Notes under the pieces: model-generated
Seen by the model: only the letters and a program-made list of their open reading frames with translations
Told to the model about the DNA's origin: nothing
Databases searched by the model: none
Position numbers and translations under genes: made by a program
Source: Bacteroidales bacterium
GTDB lineage: Bacteria; Bacteroidota; Bacteroidia; Bacteroidales; JAFGHD01
Direction: 5' to 3'
DNA length: 34,405 bases
NCBI GenBank assembly: GCA_016939365.1
Contig: JAFGHD010000191.1
Span: forward strand, 1-34,405
In this document: piece by piece, positions 15,975-25,088 of the stretch
How the letters are laid out: the number at the start of each line of letters is the position of its first letter
Numbering within the stretch: position 1 is the first letter of the stretch

Positions 15975-16559
15975 ATGAAGGTGACGGAGATTCATTCACA
16001 CGGTGAGCTCGAAAGCAAGCTTCCAGGAAAGGGCAAAGCCTACCTCCTGCTGGTTCGCCGGGGTTCGGAGCTGAGCGAGTGTGCCCTGAACAACCTGGCG
16101 GAGGTGACAGGTTCCGGAAAAGAACCGGACATCCTGCTCGCTGATGTAAACCATGTGCGAGACATCCATGAGAGGTACGGCGTGACATCGGTTCCCACCA
16201 TGCTCGAGTTCGAGGACGGAAAATTCGTCAACACCCTGAAAGGATGTCATGAACCGGGATTTTACAAGTCCTGGTTCGGAAAGGCGATCTATACTGCCAC
16301 CGCGACAGGTATCGAACAGAAAAGCGTTACCGTATATACCACTCCCTCCTGTTCGTGGTGCAATACCCTGAAGCAGCACCTGCGGGTGCATGGCATTTAT
16401 TTCAGGGAGGTAGATGTCTCACGGGATCAATCTGCCGCAGAGACCATGCAGCGCCGCAGCGGCCAGATGGGCGTGCCCCAGGCCGATATCGGCGGCGAGA
16501 TCGTCGTGGGTTTCGACAAGACACGCATCAACCGCCTTCTGGGCATCGGACCACAATAA
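15975..16559 (+). CDS. Thioredoxin-like / glutaredoxin fusion protein
   Basis: The 194-residue protein joins two thioredoxin folds. Residues about 1-110 are thioredoxin-like (YLLLVRRGSELSECALNNL, then ERYGVTSVPTMLEFEDGKF with the cis-Pro). Its CxxC is gone and one cysteine (C36) remains. Residues about 115-194 are a glutaredoxin with an active-site CSWC (C126, C129) in TVYTTPSCSWCNTLKQHL and a GVPQADIGGEIVVGFD segment; the usual TVP cis-Pro motif appears as GVPQ. It probably reduces disulfides in the cytoplasm; no signal peptide is seen. A GroES-like gene follows after 27 bp, suggesting an operon linked to redox or folding stress. The specific client is unknown. Confidence 0.85.
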   Translation: MKVTEIHSHGELESKLPGKGKAYLLLVRRGSELSECALNNLAEVTGSGKEPDILLADVNHVRDIHERYGVTSVPTMLEFEDGKFVNTLKGCHEPGFYKSWFGKAIYTATATGIEQKSVTVYTTPSCSWCNTLKQHLRVHGIYFREVDVSRDQSAAETMQRRSGQMGVPQADIGGEIVVGFDKTRINRLLGIGPQ

Positions 16560-16586
16560 CATTACAACAATAAAATATCAAGCAAA

Positions 16587-16874
16587 ATGAAAGAGTTGCA
16601 ACCACTGAACGAGTACGTGCTCCTGGAACAGGGCGATGAGTTCACAGAAAGCAAAACCGCCGGCGGGATCATTATCCCTGATACAGCAAAGGAAAAACCG
16701 CAGATCGCACGGGTGACGGCCATCGGTAATGTCGAAAATCCGGGCATCTCCGTGGGAGATGTGGTCGTGTATAAGAAGTATTCGGGTACTGAGATGGCCT
16801 ATGAAGGCCGGAAGTTCCTGTTCGTCCCCTACGCCGACCTGCTGGCCAAGATCGTCGAGACGGAGAAGATATGA
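16587..16874 (+). CDS. Solo GroES-like co-chaperonin
   Basis: The 95-residue protein follows the Cpn10 pattern: LQPLNEYVLLEQ, the mobile-loop region SKTAGGIIIPDTAKEKPQIA, GDVVVYKKYSGTEM and a final strand FVPYADLLAKI. GroES caps the GroEL cage through the hydrophobic tripeptide of the mobile loop, here within GGIII. No groEL is adjacent; the neighbour is a thioredoxin-glutaredoxin fusion. It therefore looks like a second, divergent GroES rather than the canonical groESL copy. The N-terminus is longer and more acidic (EQGDEFTES) than in usual GroES. A bidirectional terminator begins 12 bp after the stop. Confidence 0.88.
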   Translation: MKELQPLNEYVLLEQGDEFTESKTAGGIIIPDTAKEKPQIARVTAIGNVENPGISVGDVVVYKKYSGTEMAYEGRKFLFVPYADLLAKIVETEKI

Positions 16875-16886
16875 GCTGACCGGTAG

Positions 16887-16924
16887 AAAAAAAGCCGGGC
16901 TGTTATTACAGCGCCGGCTTTTTT
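16887..16924. terminator. Bidirectional Rho-independent terminator
   Basis: AAAAAAGCCGG on the left and CCGGCTTTTTT on the right pair over 11 bp, with CTG...CAG extending the stem after a bulge. A/T runs flank both sides, so it can end both the GroES-like gene (plus) and the BNR-repeat gene (minus), which converge here. Confidence 0.85.
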
Positions 16925-16940
16925 ACTGGACTGAACTCCG

Positions 16941-19673
16941 TCAGTTCAGTATCGCTTTGGCGGTATAACGAATCCCGTTGCAATCCACGACGATCAGATA
17001 GACGCCCCGGTCGAAGCTCCGGGCATCAATCCATATGCCATCGTTACCGGTTTCAATGAATGCCGCCTGATTCATCACCTGTCTTCCGTCGCGTGAAACA
17101 AGGGTGATGACGGCATTGCCGGAGGCCGTTGCAGGCAGTGTCATGCGGAACCCGTCCGGGGAAGGATTGGGGAAGATCACTGGTTGCAGCAACGCCAGTT
17201 GGGCTGTACCTGTGGCAGGGCTCAGGTTCCATTCCCCCCAGAACAGTCCCCGTCCGTGTGTTGCCACCAGAACGGTATTATCCGCTTCACGGATGCGGAG
17301 CATGTCCACCCGCACATTCGGGAAGTTGTTGTCGGGAACCCATTCGGCCAGCGGTGCGGAGATGTCGTCTGTCATCCACACGCCCAGCTCTGTGGCCAGC
17401 ATGACCGCCCGTGCATCGGAAGGATGGCACAGCGCCCACCGGATGGGCATGTCGGGCAGGTTACCCGATTTATCTTCCCAGCTCTGGCCTCCGTCAAAGG
17501 TGACCCATACCGGGGGCACACCGAAATTCGAGAAGGTGACCACCAGGGTGTCTTCCGATCCGCCGATAGAAAGGCTCGACAGGTAGGCCACCGGGAAATC
17601 CGGGCTGCCGATCTCGGTAACCTGAGGCGTCCCCTCGGCATGATCCACCCGGAACAGCCGCCCGTTCTGCGATCCGGCATAGACGGTGGACGTCCCTGCC
17701 GGTGCATATGGCGAGGCGGTGACGGATGAGAAATAGGTGTTCAGCCCTGTGTTCAGGTTGATGAAGGTGCCCGAGATGTCATAAGGAAACCCTGAGATGC
17801 GGAGCAGCCGGTTGCTGTAGCTCCCTCCGAAGGAAACCGCATTGGCGTAAAGGGTGTTCATCTCGCTGTCGTAATCGGCCGGGTTGATGAAGACACCGCT
17901 GGAATAATCGCTGATATAGTTGTAGTAGCTCCAGTTCAGGAAGATACTGTACCGGTTGTAGTAAACCGACGTGATCATGATCTGCGGGTCATTCCTGTCG
18001 ATGAAGCAGTATGCCCCGTCACCCCCGTCGATCATGTCGTTAATGTCAAGCGGGCTTCCCATATAGAGCAGGGTTCCGTTGTCCTGGAGGCCGCCTACAA
18101 AGTAGTTTTGTCCCGCGAGTGGGTAGATGTCGCATGTATAGAACTGCAGGGTGCTGAAGTTCCTGTTTTTCTCCTGGAACACCGGACTGGATGAGGCGGC
18201 AGAGGAGGTGTAGAAGACACCGCCGTCGGAGCCGAAGAGCATCTCGTCAGAAGAGCCAGGCTTGTAGAGCTGGACATGCTGGTCGGCGTGCACATAATCC
18301 GGTCCGCCTCCGCTGTACATCAGCGACCAGTCGGAGAGGTGGCTCCAGGAGTTTCCGCCGTTTGACGATTTCCAGACATCCAGTCCGCCGGCATACACCA
18401 TGTCGGGATTGTTGGGATCGACGGCTGCCACCAGCGCGTGCCAGGCCAGTGTGGCCCATTCGGGGTCTCCGCCCGGCAGGTTCTTCTGGGTCCAGGTCCC
18501 ACCGTGATCGTCAGTGCGCAGGATGTAGCAGCCCCTGGAATAGTTGAACCCGTTGCTGCTGCTGATATATCCGGCGCCGAGGACTGCATAGGCGATGTCC
18601 TCATCTGAGGGGGCACAGGCCAGTATTACCCTTCCCGGTATATTGTATTCCGGATCATTCTGGATGATGGCCACGTAATCGTCATAAACGCTCCATGAGC
18701 CGGGTGTGCCGTCATCCGACCACAGGATCGTCGAGCCGCCGTCGCCGTTGAGGTTCTTTTGTGTTCCGGCGAAGATCCTTCCGGCGGCGCTGATCTCCAG
18801 GTCTGCCGGCGCATAGGGTACCTCCTCACCGGGTATATCGGGCAGCACCTGGTCCCATGTTTGTCCGCCATCCACGGAACGGTACAATCCGTCGGTGGGA
18901 AGGCTCTGCTGATTGATGCCGTGGTACACACCGGATACAACCGCGGCGTATACCGCACTGACACCACTTTCGTCCCGCACCTTGATGTCGGTCACATACC
19001 TGAAATCGGCCGTGGACGGGATGAGGTCCCAGGTCTGGCCCCCGTCGGAGGACTTCCAGATGCCGCAGCCCACACCCGAGGATTCACGGTAGATCACCAG
19101 GGCCGTTTGTGCTTCGCCGGTACCCACATAGAAGGTCTGGGGATCATTCGGATCGCTGGTGATGCAGCTTACTGCCAGGTTATCCCAGAAGTCGTTCACC
19201 GCCACCCATGACGACTGCTGACCGGTGATGTCATCGATATACCACAGCCCTCCGGTCACTCCTCCTGCCCAGACCTTCTTCCCTGCCGCATCGCCGGGAT
19301 CCCACATGATGGCACGTGTCCGACCTCCCATGTTGGAACCGGTTTCCGACCAGCCAGGGAATACCGGGGCGGATCCCCTGATCTGTGTATGAACCATCTG
19401 CCTTTTATATGCAAAGGCCTCCCTCAGTCGCTCCACGGGAACCCTCTTTGCCGCCGGATCAATGGTCATATAATAGTACTGAAGGGCTGCGAGCCCGGGA
19501 TGATCGGCGGCTTTTTCCCTGCCTGTCCGGTTTCCAGAGGCATTAATTTCATCATATTGGGAAGCCAGCCAGAGATCCCATGAATTTCTGTGGTCTGTGT
19601 TGATAACCCTTACCCCCCATAGTGTTACCACCGCTGACAGAATCATCATCAGGGCAAAAAGCAATCTTTTCAT
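16941..19673 (-). CDS. Secreted BNR/Asp-box (sortilin-like) propeller protein with T9SS sorting domain
   Basis: The product (910 residues from ATG 19673) has a signal peptide (MKRLLFALMMILSAVVTLWG). A long beta-propeller region follows, with at least five Asp-box motifs of the S-x-D-x-G-x-T-W type: SSDGGQTWD, SVDGGQTWDQV, TDDHGGTWTQ, SSNGGNSWSHL and TFDGGQSWED. This matches the VPS10/sialidase-like propeller group common in Bacteroidota exoproteins, though sialidase active-site residues were not seen. The last about 80 residues form a T9SS domain (VIFPNPSPDGFRM ... FDRGVYLIVVDCNGIRYTAK). The protein should be surface-exposed or secreted; its ligand is unknown. The frame is open to 19700, but M at 19673 begins the signal sequence. 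Confidence 0.86.
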   Translation of the reverse strand: MKRLLFALMMILSAVVTLWGVRVINTDHRNSWDLWLASQYDEINASGNRTGREKAADHPGLAALQYYYMTIDPAAKRVPVERLREAFAYKRQMVHTQIRGSAPVFPGWSETGSNMGGRTRAIMWDPGDAAGKKVWAGGVTGGLWYIDDITGQQSSWVAVNDFWDNLAVSCITSDPNDPQTFYVGTGEAQTALVIYRESSGVGCGIWKSSDGGQTWDLIPSTADFRYVTDIKVRDESGVSAVYAAVVSGVYHGINQQSLPTDGLYRSVDGGQTWDQVLPDIPGEEVPYAPADLEISAAGRIFAGTQKNLNGDGGSTILWSDDGTPGSWSVYDDYVAIIQNDPEYNIPGRVILACAPSDEDIAYAVLGAGYISSSNGFNYSRGCYILRTDDHGGTWTQKNLPGGDPEWATLAWHALVAAVDPNNPDMVYAGGLDVWKSSNGGNSWSHLSDWSLMYSGGGPDYVHADQHVQLYKPGSSDEMLFGSDGGVFYTSSAASSSPVFQEKNRNFSTLQFYTCDIYPLAGQNYFVGGLQDNGTLLYMGSPLDINDMIDGGDGAYCFIDRNDPQIMITSVYYNRYSIFLNWSYYNYISDYSSGVFINPADYDSEMNTLYANAVSFGGSYSNRLLRISGFPYDISGTFINLNTGLNTYFSSVTASPYAPAGTSTVYAGSQNGRLFRVDHAEGTPQVTEIGSPDFPVAYLSSLSIGGSEDTLVVTFSNFGVPPVWVTFDGGQSWEDKSGNLPDMPIRWALCHPSDARAVMLATELGVWMTDDISAPLAEWVPDNNFPNVRVDMLRIREADNTVLVATHGRGLFWGEWNLSPATGTAQLALLQPVIFPNPSPDGFRMTLPATASGNAVITLVSRDGRQVMNQAAFIETGNDGIWIDARSFDRGVYLIVVDCNGIRYTAKAILN

Positions 19674-19708
19674 AATCATAATCCGGGTGTTTTTCGTCAT
19701 TCGATGAA

Positions 19709-19727
19709 ATCAGGCATTTTGCCTGAT
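19709..19727. repeat. Hairpin upstream of the BNR/T9SS gene
   Basis: ATCAGGCA-TTT-TGCCTGAT is a perfect 8-bp stem 36 bp before the chosen start. It may sit in the 5' leader or be an operator; nothing proves either. Confidence 0.4.
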
Positions 19728-19815
19728 ATATGGACAAAGAATGAATGGAAAAAGTTGCCAGTGAAGGAAGGGAATATGCACCGGAGTGTCATGTCTCAAT
19801 CCGGCAGGCCAGGGA

Positions 19816-20535
19816 TTACTCCTCCGGCATAAGGAATAACAAATCGTCGAGCGGGATATCCAGCTGCACTTCGTCGATCTGCAGCAGGCTGTGAAGTTCT
19901 CCGTTGTGACGGTATTCGATCCGGAAGGCCATCAGGATGCCATCTGTCAGCCTGTAGTCGGAAAATCGCGCTTCATATTCCGATTCCATGCCCGGAGAGT
20001 TCCATACAGTTATGATCCTCACCAATGTATAATCCTGCTTATCAATATAATAGCATTGTTCCTGTCCGGATTCCCTGATGAGCTTGATTTCATAAACTTC
20101 CCTGCCGTCCTGCCGGACAATACCTGCAAAATCTGCCTTGAATCCCTTTTCTTCCCAACCCAGCAGGTCGGAATCGATGCAGGATTTATCCATTACATTT
20201 TGCAATGAAGAACCCTTCAGAACCTGAGGCTTATTTTGTTCTGCCCATGGATTCTGATACCACCCTGCCGATCCGTCATAAGCCGTTACAGAGGACATCC
20301 CCTGTATTTCATTATCCTGTCTGAACATGGAGGGTCTTTTCCGGTAGATGGTAAAATCGGTCTGTACGCCCTGTTGAATGGTATTTCCCTTGAGAACGAT
20401 GGTCTTGACCCCGGACAGCTTGTCCTGTCCCATAGTGGAGAAATGTTTGTCCAGGATAAATGCCAGATCCTGTGGGACAGCAATGTTTCCATACAACAAA
20501 AAAGGAACTGCAAGAGAAAGAAGAACTCTTTTCAT
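19816..20535 (-). CDS. LolA-like outer-membrane lipoprotein-sorting family protein
   Basis: The 239-residue protein has a signal peptide (MKRVLLSLAVPFLLYGNIAV) and then a LolA/LolB-like half-barrel pattern: HFSTMGQDKLSGVKTIVLKG, IYRKRPSMFRQDNEIQGM, YDGSAGWYQNP and YYIDKQDYTLVRI. Such proteins carry lipoprotein acyl chains or other hydrophobic ligands through the periplasm. In Bacteroidota many paralogues of unknown cargo exist, so this need not be LolA itself. ATG 20535 is chosen over the open frame start at 20583 because the signal peptide begins there. A TAnnTTTG box lies about 22 bp upstream. It is followed on the same strand by the BNR/T9SS gene after 142 bp. Confidence 0.78.
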   Translation of the reverse strand: MKRVLLSLAVPFLLYGNIAVPQDLAFILDKHFSTMGQDKLSGVKTIVLKGNTIQQGVQTDFTIYRKRPSMFRQDNEIQGMSSVTAYDGSAGWYQNPWAEQNKPQVLKGSSLQNVMDKSCIDSDLLGWEEKGFKADFAGIVRQDGREVYEIKLIRESGQEQCYYIDKQDYTLVRIITVWNSPGMESEYEARFSDYRLTDGILMAFRIEYRHNGELHSLLQIDEVQLDIPLDDLLFLMPEE

Positions 20536-20907
20536 GGGAGAGGGAAATATGTATTGCAAACGTAAGAAATTCCTGATTTGCATATATGTTAAAAATTATT
20601 AAACAATCTTCTTAATGGCGGTCAGTCGTATCCATTACTTAGACAACGCTTCCGTGAATATCCCCTGATTAGTTACTAATCATTTTTTTGACGATATTTT
20701 AATCAATTGATGATAATCGAACGATCATCAGGCAGGGTTCCATTACAGGATAATCAGGATACATAGCTTCAATGGGGTCTGATGGATATCCCGCCCTCGC
20801 CCGAACCTGTCTGGCGGCATGCAGTGGCCCGGCAGCAGAAGTTCATTTTCTTATTTAAGTAATTATTTGTAAAATTGCAGCCGTTTTCACAAGGGCTTTG
20901 TTGGTGA
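20536..20907. other. Divergent intergenic region before the ATP synthase genes
   Basis: These 372 bases contain a possible promoter for the LolA-like gene and the upstream region of atpB. A hairpin TGATTAG-TTA-CTAATCA (20666-20682) followed by seven T residues looks like a plus-strand terminator, but no plus-strand gene precedes it. A GATGAT...ATCATC inverted repeat lies near 20710-20730. No coding frame is convincing. Confidence 0.5.
20557..20564 (-). promoter_or_regulatory. Candidate -7 box for the LolA-like gene
   Basis: On the minus strand the sequence reads TACGTTTG, matching the Bacteroidota TAnnTTTG box, about 22 bp before the start codon. No TTTG element was found at the expected -33 spacing, so support is partial. 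Confidence 0.35.
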
Positions 20908-22038
20908 ATGTCAGTCAGAACAGGTAATTTCTCGTGCAAAGAAGTATTATTTCCCGTTTTAATCGGGTGGTGTTTTATTATCCTGACTGTTAATCGGGTC
21001 GGTGCGGCGGATACCACCGGAGGCGGTGGGAAGGAATTCAATGCGGGTGAAATGATCGTTGAGCACATTACGGATGCTCATGAATGGCATATCATGGATA
21101 TCGGGCACACCCACATCACCCTTCCCCTGCCCGTGATCCTTGTTTACGGGGGAAAGCTTGATGTCTTCATGTCCTCGAAATTCAGGCACGGCGATGAGGT
21201 TTACAATGGTTTCAGGCTGGTGACCGAGGGGGAGATGAAAGGCAAGATTGTCAGGGTATTGCCTGGAACGACAATCCCGGATCCCGAAGCGGCTACCCCT
21301 TTGGATCTCTCGATCACCAAGAATGTGGTGGCCATTTTTGTGAGCGCACTGCTGCTATGTGTGGTTTTTATTTCCATTGCCAGGGCCTATTCCCGGAGAA
21401 AGGATCATGCACCCAGGGGCCTGCAGTCGTTGCTTGAACCCCTGATAATCTTTATCCGTGACGACATTGCGAGGGCTTCCATTGGGGAAAAGAGGTACGA
21501 GCGGTATCTGCCCTATCTGCTGACGCTATTCTTTTTCATTTTTTTCAATAACCTGCTGGGGCTGGTTCCTATTTTCCCGGGGGGGGCCAATCTTACGGGT
21601 AACATTGCCGTCACAGGCATCATGGCTGTTTTTACATTCCTCATCACCACTTTCAGTGGCAACCGGCATTACTGGAATCATATATTCAACACACCGGGCG
21701 TTCCCTGGTGGCTGAAGATACCTGTACCGCTGATGCCGGTGGTGGAACTGATGGGTGTCTTTACCAAGCCCTTCGTTCTGATGGTCCGTCTCTTTGCCAA
21801 CATTACGGCAGGGCATATCATTATCCTGGGTTTCATCAGCCTGGTTTTCATATTCGGTAAGATTCACGTGGTTCTGGGTTACGGCGTTTCGTTGGTTTCG
21901 GTGGGTTTTGCGGTATTCATGGGATTGCTGGAGCTGCTGGTGGCCTTTATCCAGGCTTACGTCTTCACACTGCTGTCGGCGCTATACTTCGCCATGGCCA
22001 CTGAAGAACATCATGAACAGGCAAACAATCATTCTTAG
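20908..22038 (+). CDS. atpB: F0F1 ATP synthase subunit a
   Basis: The 376-residue membrane protein forms the proton half-channels of F0. The essential arginine is in FVLMVRLFANITAGHI (R294), and LLELLVAFIQAYVFTLLSAL is the usual last helix pair. It is longer than the E. coli subunit. The N-terminus has a signal-like hydrophobic segment (about 10-33) and a soluble stretch of roughly 90 residues with many His (HITDAHEWHIMDIGHTHITL), a feature I associate with Bacteroidota AtpB. It heads a six-gene run in the order a-c-b-delta-alpha-gamma. The c gene begins 13 bp after its stop. ATG 20908 is the first start in the open frame. Confidence 0.95.
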   Translation: MSVRTGNFSCKEVLFPVLIGWCFIILTVNRVGAADTTGGGGKEFNAGEMIVEHITDAHEWHIMDIGHTHITLPLPVILVYGGKLDVFMSSKFRHGDEVYNGFRLVTEGEMKGKIVRVLPGTTIPDPEAATPLDLSITKNVVAIFVSALLLCVVFISIARAYSRRKDHAPRGLQSLLEPLIIFIRDDIARASIGEKRYERYLPYLLTLFFFIFFNNLLGLVPIFPGGANLTGNIAVTGIMAVFTFLITTFSGNRHYWNHIFNTPGVPWWLKIPVPLMPVVELMGVFTKPFVLMVRLFANITAGHIIILGFISLVFIFGKIHVVLGYGVSLVSVGFAVFMGLLELLVAFIQAYVFTLLSALYFAMATEEHHEQANNHS

Positions 22039-22045
22039 AACCTAA

Positions 22046-22306
<261 letters not shown>

Positions 22307-22317
22307 ACAGGTAACCG

Positions 22318-22350
22318 GGGTTCCGTCCGGCGGTTGGCCATGCGGAACCC
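22318..22350 (+). other. Intercistronic stem-loop between atpE and atpF
   Basis: GGGTTCCG (22318-22325) pairs perfectly with CGGAACCC (22343-22350) across 17 bases. No T-run follows, so it is not a simple terminator. It may stabilise the atpE end of the transcript, matching the need for many c subunits per complex (inference). Confidence 0.6.
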
Positions 22351-22393
22351 TTGGAATTGAAAATGTCACATGACTATATAACTGATACTCAAT

Positions 22394-22888
22394 ATGGAAC
22401 TTGTACAACCGGGGATCGGGCTCATTTTTTGGATGACCCTCTCTTTTGCTTTGGTTCTGTGGATACTCGCCAAGTATGCCTGGAAGCCGATCATGAAGGG
22501 GCTCAGGGAACGGGAGCAGTCGATCGAAGAGGCCCTCCGCTCAGCGGATAAAGTCCGCGAGGAGATGCAGCAGATGCAGTATTCCAATGAGCAGCTCATG
22601 AAGGAAGCCCGCGAGGAACGAGACAGTATTCTCAGGGAAGCCCGTAAGATCAGGGATTCCATTGTTGAGGAAGCCCGTGTTAAAGCCAGCCATGAAGCAG
22701 GCCGGATCATCGAGAATGCCAGGGAAAGTATTCGCTATGAGAAGATGGCTGCCATCACCGACCTGAAAAACCAGCTGGCTACCCTCTCCATCGAAATCGC
22801 TGAGAAGGTGCTCAGGGAAGAGCTCTCACAGAAAGAGAAGCATGACAAGCTGATCAGGAAGCTGATCGATGAAATCAATTTTAACTGA
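22394..22888 (+). CDS. atpF: F0F1 ATP synthase subunit b
   Basis: The 164-residue stator stalk protein has one N-terminal membrane helix (about 8-28, GLIFWMTLSFALVLWILAKY). A long charged coiled coil follows, with the typical WKPIMKGLREREQSIEEAL start and repeated EAREERDSILREARK pattern. It links F0 to F1 together with delta. It lies 87 bp after atpE, the largest gap within the run, which holds a stem-loop. The next gene, atpH, begins 23 bp after its stop. Confidence 0.95.
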   Translation: MELVQPGIGLIFWMTLSFALVLWILAKYAWKPIMKGLREREQSIEEALRSADKVREEMQQMQYSNEQLMKEAREERDSILREARKIRDSIVEEARVKASHEAGRIIENARESIRYEKMAAITDLKNQLATLSIEIAEKVLREELSQKEKHDKLIRKLIDEINFN

Positions 22889-22911
22889 CGGTAAACCCTC
22901 CTTGACGCGCT

Positions 22912-23469
22912 ATGAAGGAAATCAGGATCGCATCGCGTTACGCGAAGGCCCTCTTTGATCTGGCACTGGAGCATGAGGTACTCGACAGGGTGCGCGAAGA
23001 CATGGACCTGGTCGCCGGCACCGTCAGTGAAAACCGCGAATTGCTCCTGATGCTGAGGAGCCCTGTGATCAAAGCCTCCATAAAGAAGAAAGTACTGCGT
23101 TCCCTCTTCGGCAGGCATATCCATGCGCTCACGGCTGGGTTTATGGACCTGATGACCGACCATGATCGGGAGGAGATGGTGGTGGACATCGCGGAAAAAT
23201 TTACCGAATTTTACAGAAAACACAAGAATATCCTCACGGCCAGCATCATTACGGCTGCACCGCTGGACAAGACAGTACGCGACCGTATCGTCACCTTGCT
23301 GACCCGTCAGACAGGTGCCACCATTGAAATGACCGAGGAGGTGGATGGGAATATTATCGGGGGATTCCTTCTTCGCTTCGGGGACAGGCAGTATGATGCC
23401 AGTATCAGAAAAAGGCTGCAGGAGTTGCAGAGGGAATTCGATATCAATCTTTTTGTAAGGAAAATCTGA
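22912..23469 (+). CDS. atpH: F0F1 ATP synthase subunit delta
   Basis: The 185-residue OSCP/delta subunit joins the b stalk to the top of the alpha-beta ring. The N-terminal helical domain starts with [20 protein letters not shown], and the C-terminal part has the family motif [20 protein letters not shown] followed by [11 protein letters not shown]. Length and motif positions are normal for the family. It sits between atpF and atpA with short gaps (23 and 13 bp), so all are presumably on one transcript. Confidence 0.95.
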   Translation: MKEIRIASRYAKALFDLALEHEVLDRVREDMDLVAGTVSENRELLLMLRSPVIKASIKKKVLRSLFGRHIHALTAGFMDLMTDHDREEMVVDIAEKFTEFYRKHKNILTASIITAAPLDKTVRDRIVTLLTRQTGATIEMTEEVDGNIIGGFLLRFGDRQYDASIRKRLQELQREFDINLFVRKI

Positions 23470-23482
23470 AAACAGTTACTCA

Positions 23483-25066
23483 ATGGCAGAGATAAAGCCG
23501 GCTGAAGTATCAGCCATTCTCAGACAGCAACTATCGGGGTACCGGGATGAGTCTGCACTGGAGGAGGTGGGAACGGTATTGCAGATCGGTGATGGTATTG
23601 CCCGTATCTATGGTTTGTCGAATGTACAGTCAGGTGAGCTGATCGAGTTTGAGAAGAACGGCTTGATGGGCATGGTGCTGAATCTGGAGGTGGACAATGT
23701 CGGTGCGGTGTTGCTGGGTGAATCCAGGGATATTCAGGAGGGGGATAAGGTGCGCCGCACACACCGTATCGGGTCGATCCAGGTGGGGGAAGAGATGCTG
23801 GGCCGGGTCATTAACACCCTGGGTGTACCTATTGACGGAAAGGGCGAGATCGGCGGCAAGAAGTGTGAGATGCCTCTGGAGCGAAAGGCTCCGGGCGTCA
23901 TCTTCCGCCATCCGGTGAAGGAGCCCCTGCAGACGGGCATCAAGGCCATTGATGCCATGATACCCATCGGCCGGGGTCAGCGGGAGCTGATCATCGGTGA
24001 CCGGCAAACCGGAAAAACCGCCATTGCGATCGATACCATCATCAACCAGCGCAGCAATTACGAGAAGGGCAGGCCTGTTTACTGCATCTATGTCTCTGTC
24101 GGACAGAAGGGATCCTCGGTAGCCAATATCGTGAAGATACTGGAGGAACACGGTGCCATGGCTTATACCATAGTGATATCCGCCACCGCATCGGATCCGG
24201 CGGCTTTGCAGTTTTATGCACCCTTTGCGGGTGCCGCCATCGGGGAGTTCTTCAGGGATACCGGGCGGCATGCCCTCGTGATCTTCGATGATCTGTCGAA
24301 GCAGGCAGTGGCTTACAGAGAAGTATCGCTCCTGCTGAGACGCCCTCCGGGACGCGAGGCATATCCCGGTGATGTCTTCTACCTGCATTCACGGCTTCTG
24401 GAGCGCGCTGCCAAGATCATCGAGTCGGATAAGATCGCTGCCCAGATGAACGATCTGCCCGAATCGATCCGACCTCTGGTGCGGGGTGGAGGATCACTGA
24501 CCGCACTGCCGATCATCGAAACCCAGGCAGGTGACGTCTCCGCTTATATCCCTACCAATGTCATCTCCATCACCGATGGCCAGATATTCCTTGATACCAG
24601 CCTTTTCAATGCAGGCATACGGCCTGCCATCAACGTGGGTATCTCCGTTTCACGCGTAGGAGGTAACGCCCAGATCAAGGCGATGAAAAAGATCGCAGGG
24701 ACACTGAAACTCGACCAGGCCCAGTTCCGCGAACTGGAGGCTTTTTCCAAGTTCGGCTCCGACCTGGATGCCTCCACTGTGGCTGTCCTCGAAAAAGGCA
24801 GGCGAAACGTTGAGATCCTGAAACAGGCCCAGTATTCACCGATGCCGGTGGAAATGCAGATCGCCATTATCTATTGCGGAACGAAAGGATTGATCAAAAA
24901 AGTTCCCATTGCCAAGGTGAAAGAGTTCGAGGAGGATTACCTGGGATATCTGGAGACACATCACCCGGATATCATGAAGATGCTTGCAGAAGGAAATCTG
25001 GAGGGTGATGTGCTGCCTACCCTTGACAAAGTGGCGTCTGAGATCGCAGGTAAGTATGTGTCATAA
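23483..25066 (+). CDS. atpA: F0F1 ATP synthase subunit alpha
   Basis: The 527-residue non-catalytic nucleotide-binding subunit has an N-terminal beta-barrel (about 25-95, [20 protein letters not shown]) and a P-loop [11 protein letters not shown] (about 172-182). It also has the [14 protein letters not shown] segment and the ATP-synthase alpha/beta signature region [17 protein letters not shown]. It forms the hexamer with beta, whose gene is not in this window. The start ATG 23483 lies 13 bp after atpH. Length is normal. Confidence 0.97.
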   Translation: MAEIKPAEVSAILRQQLSGYRDESALEEVGTVLQIGDGIARIYGLSNVQSGELIEFEKNGLMGMVLNLEVDNVGAVLLGESRDIQEGDKVRRTHRIGSIQVGEEMLGRVINTLGVPIDGKGEIGGKKCEMPLERKAPGVIFRHPVKEPLQTGIKAIDAMIPIGRGQRELIIGDRQTGKTAIAIDTIINQRSNYEKGRPVYCIYVSVGQKGSSVANIVKILEEHGAMAYTIVISATASDPAALQFYAPFAGAAIGEFFRDTGRHALVIFDDLSKQAVAYREVSLLLRRPPGREAYPGDVFYLHSRLLERAAKIIESDKIAAQMNDLPESIRPLVRGGGSLTALPIIETQAGDVSAYIPTNVISITDGQIFLDTSLFNAGIRPAINVGISVSRVGGNAQIKAMKKIAGTLKLDQAQFRELEAFSKFGSDLDASTVAVLEKGRRNVEILKQAQYSPMPVEMQIAIIYCGTKGLIKKVPIAKVKEFEEDYLGYLETHHPDIMKMLAEGNLEGDVLPTLDKVASEIAGKYVS

Positions 25067-25088
25067 TTGTTAGTTTATCAGAGAAGCC

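Noticed and set aside
20870-20877. TAAAATTG as the atpB -7 promoter box
   Set aside because: One mismatch to TAnnTTTG and no TTTG at the right spacing upstream.
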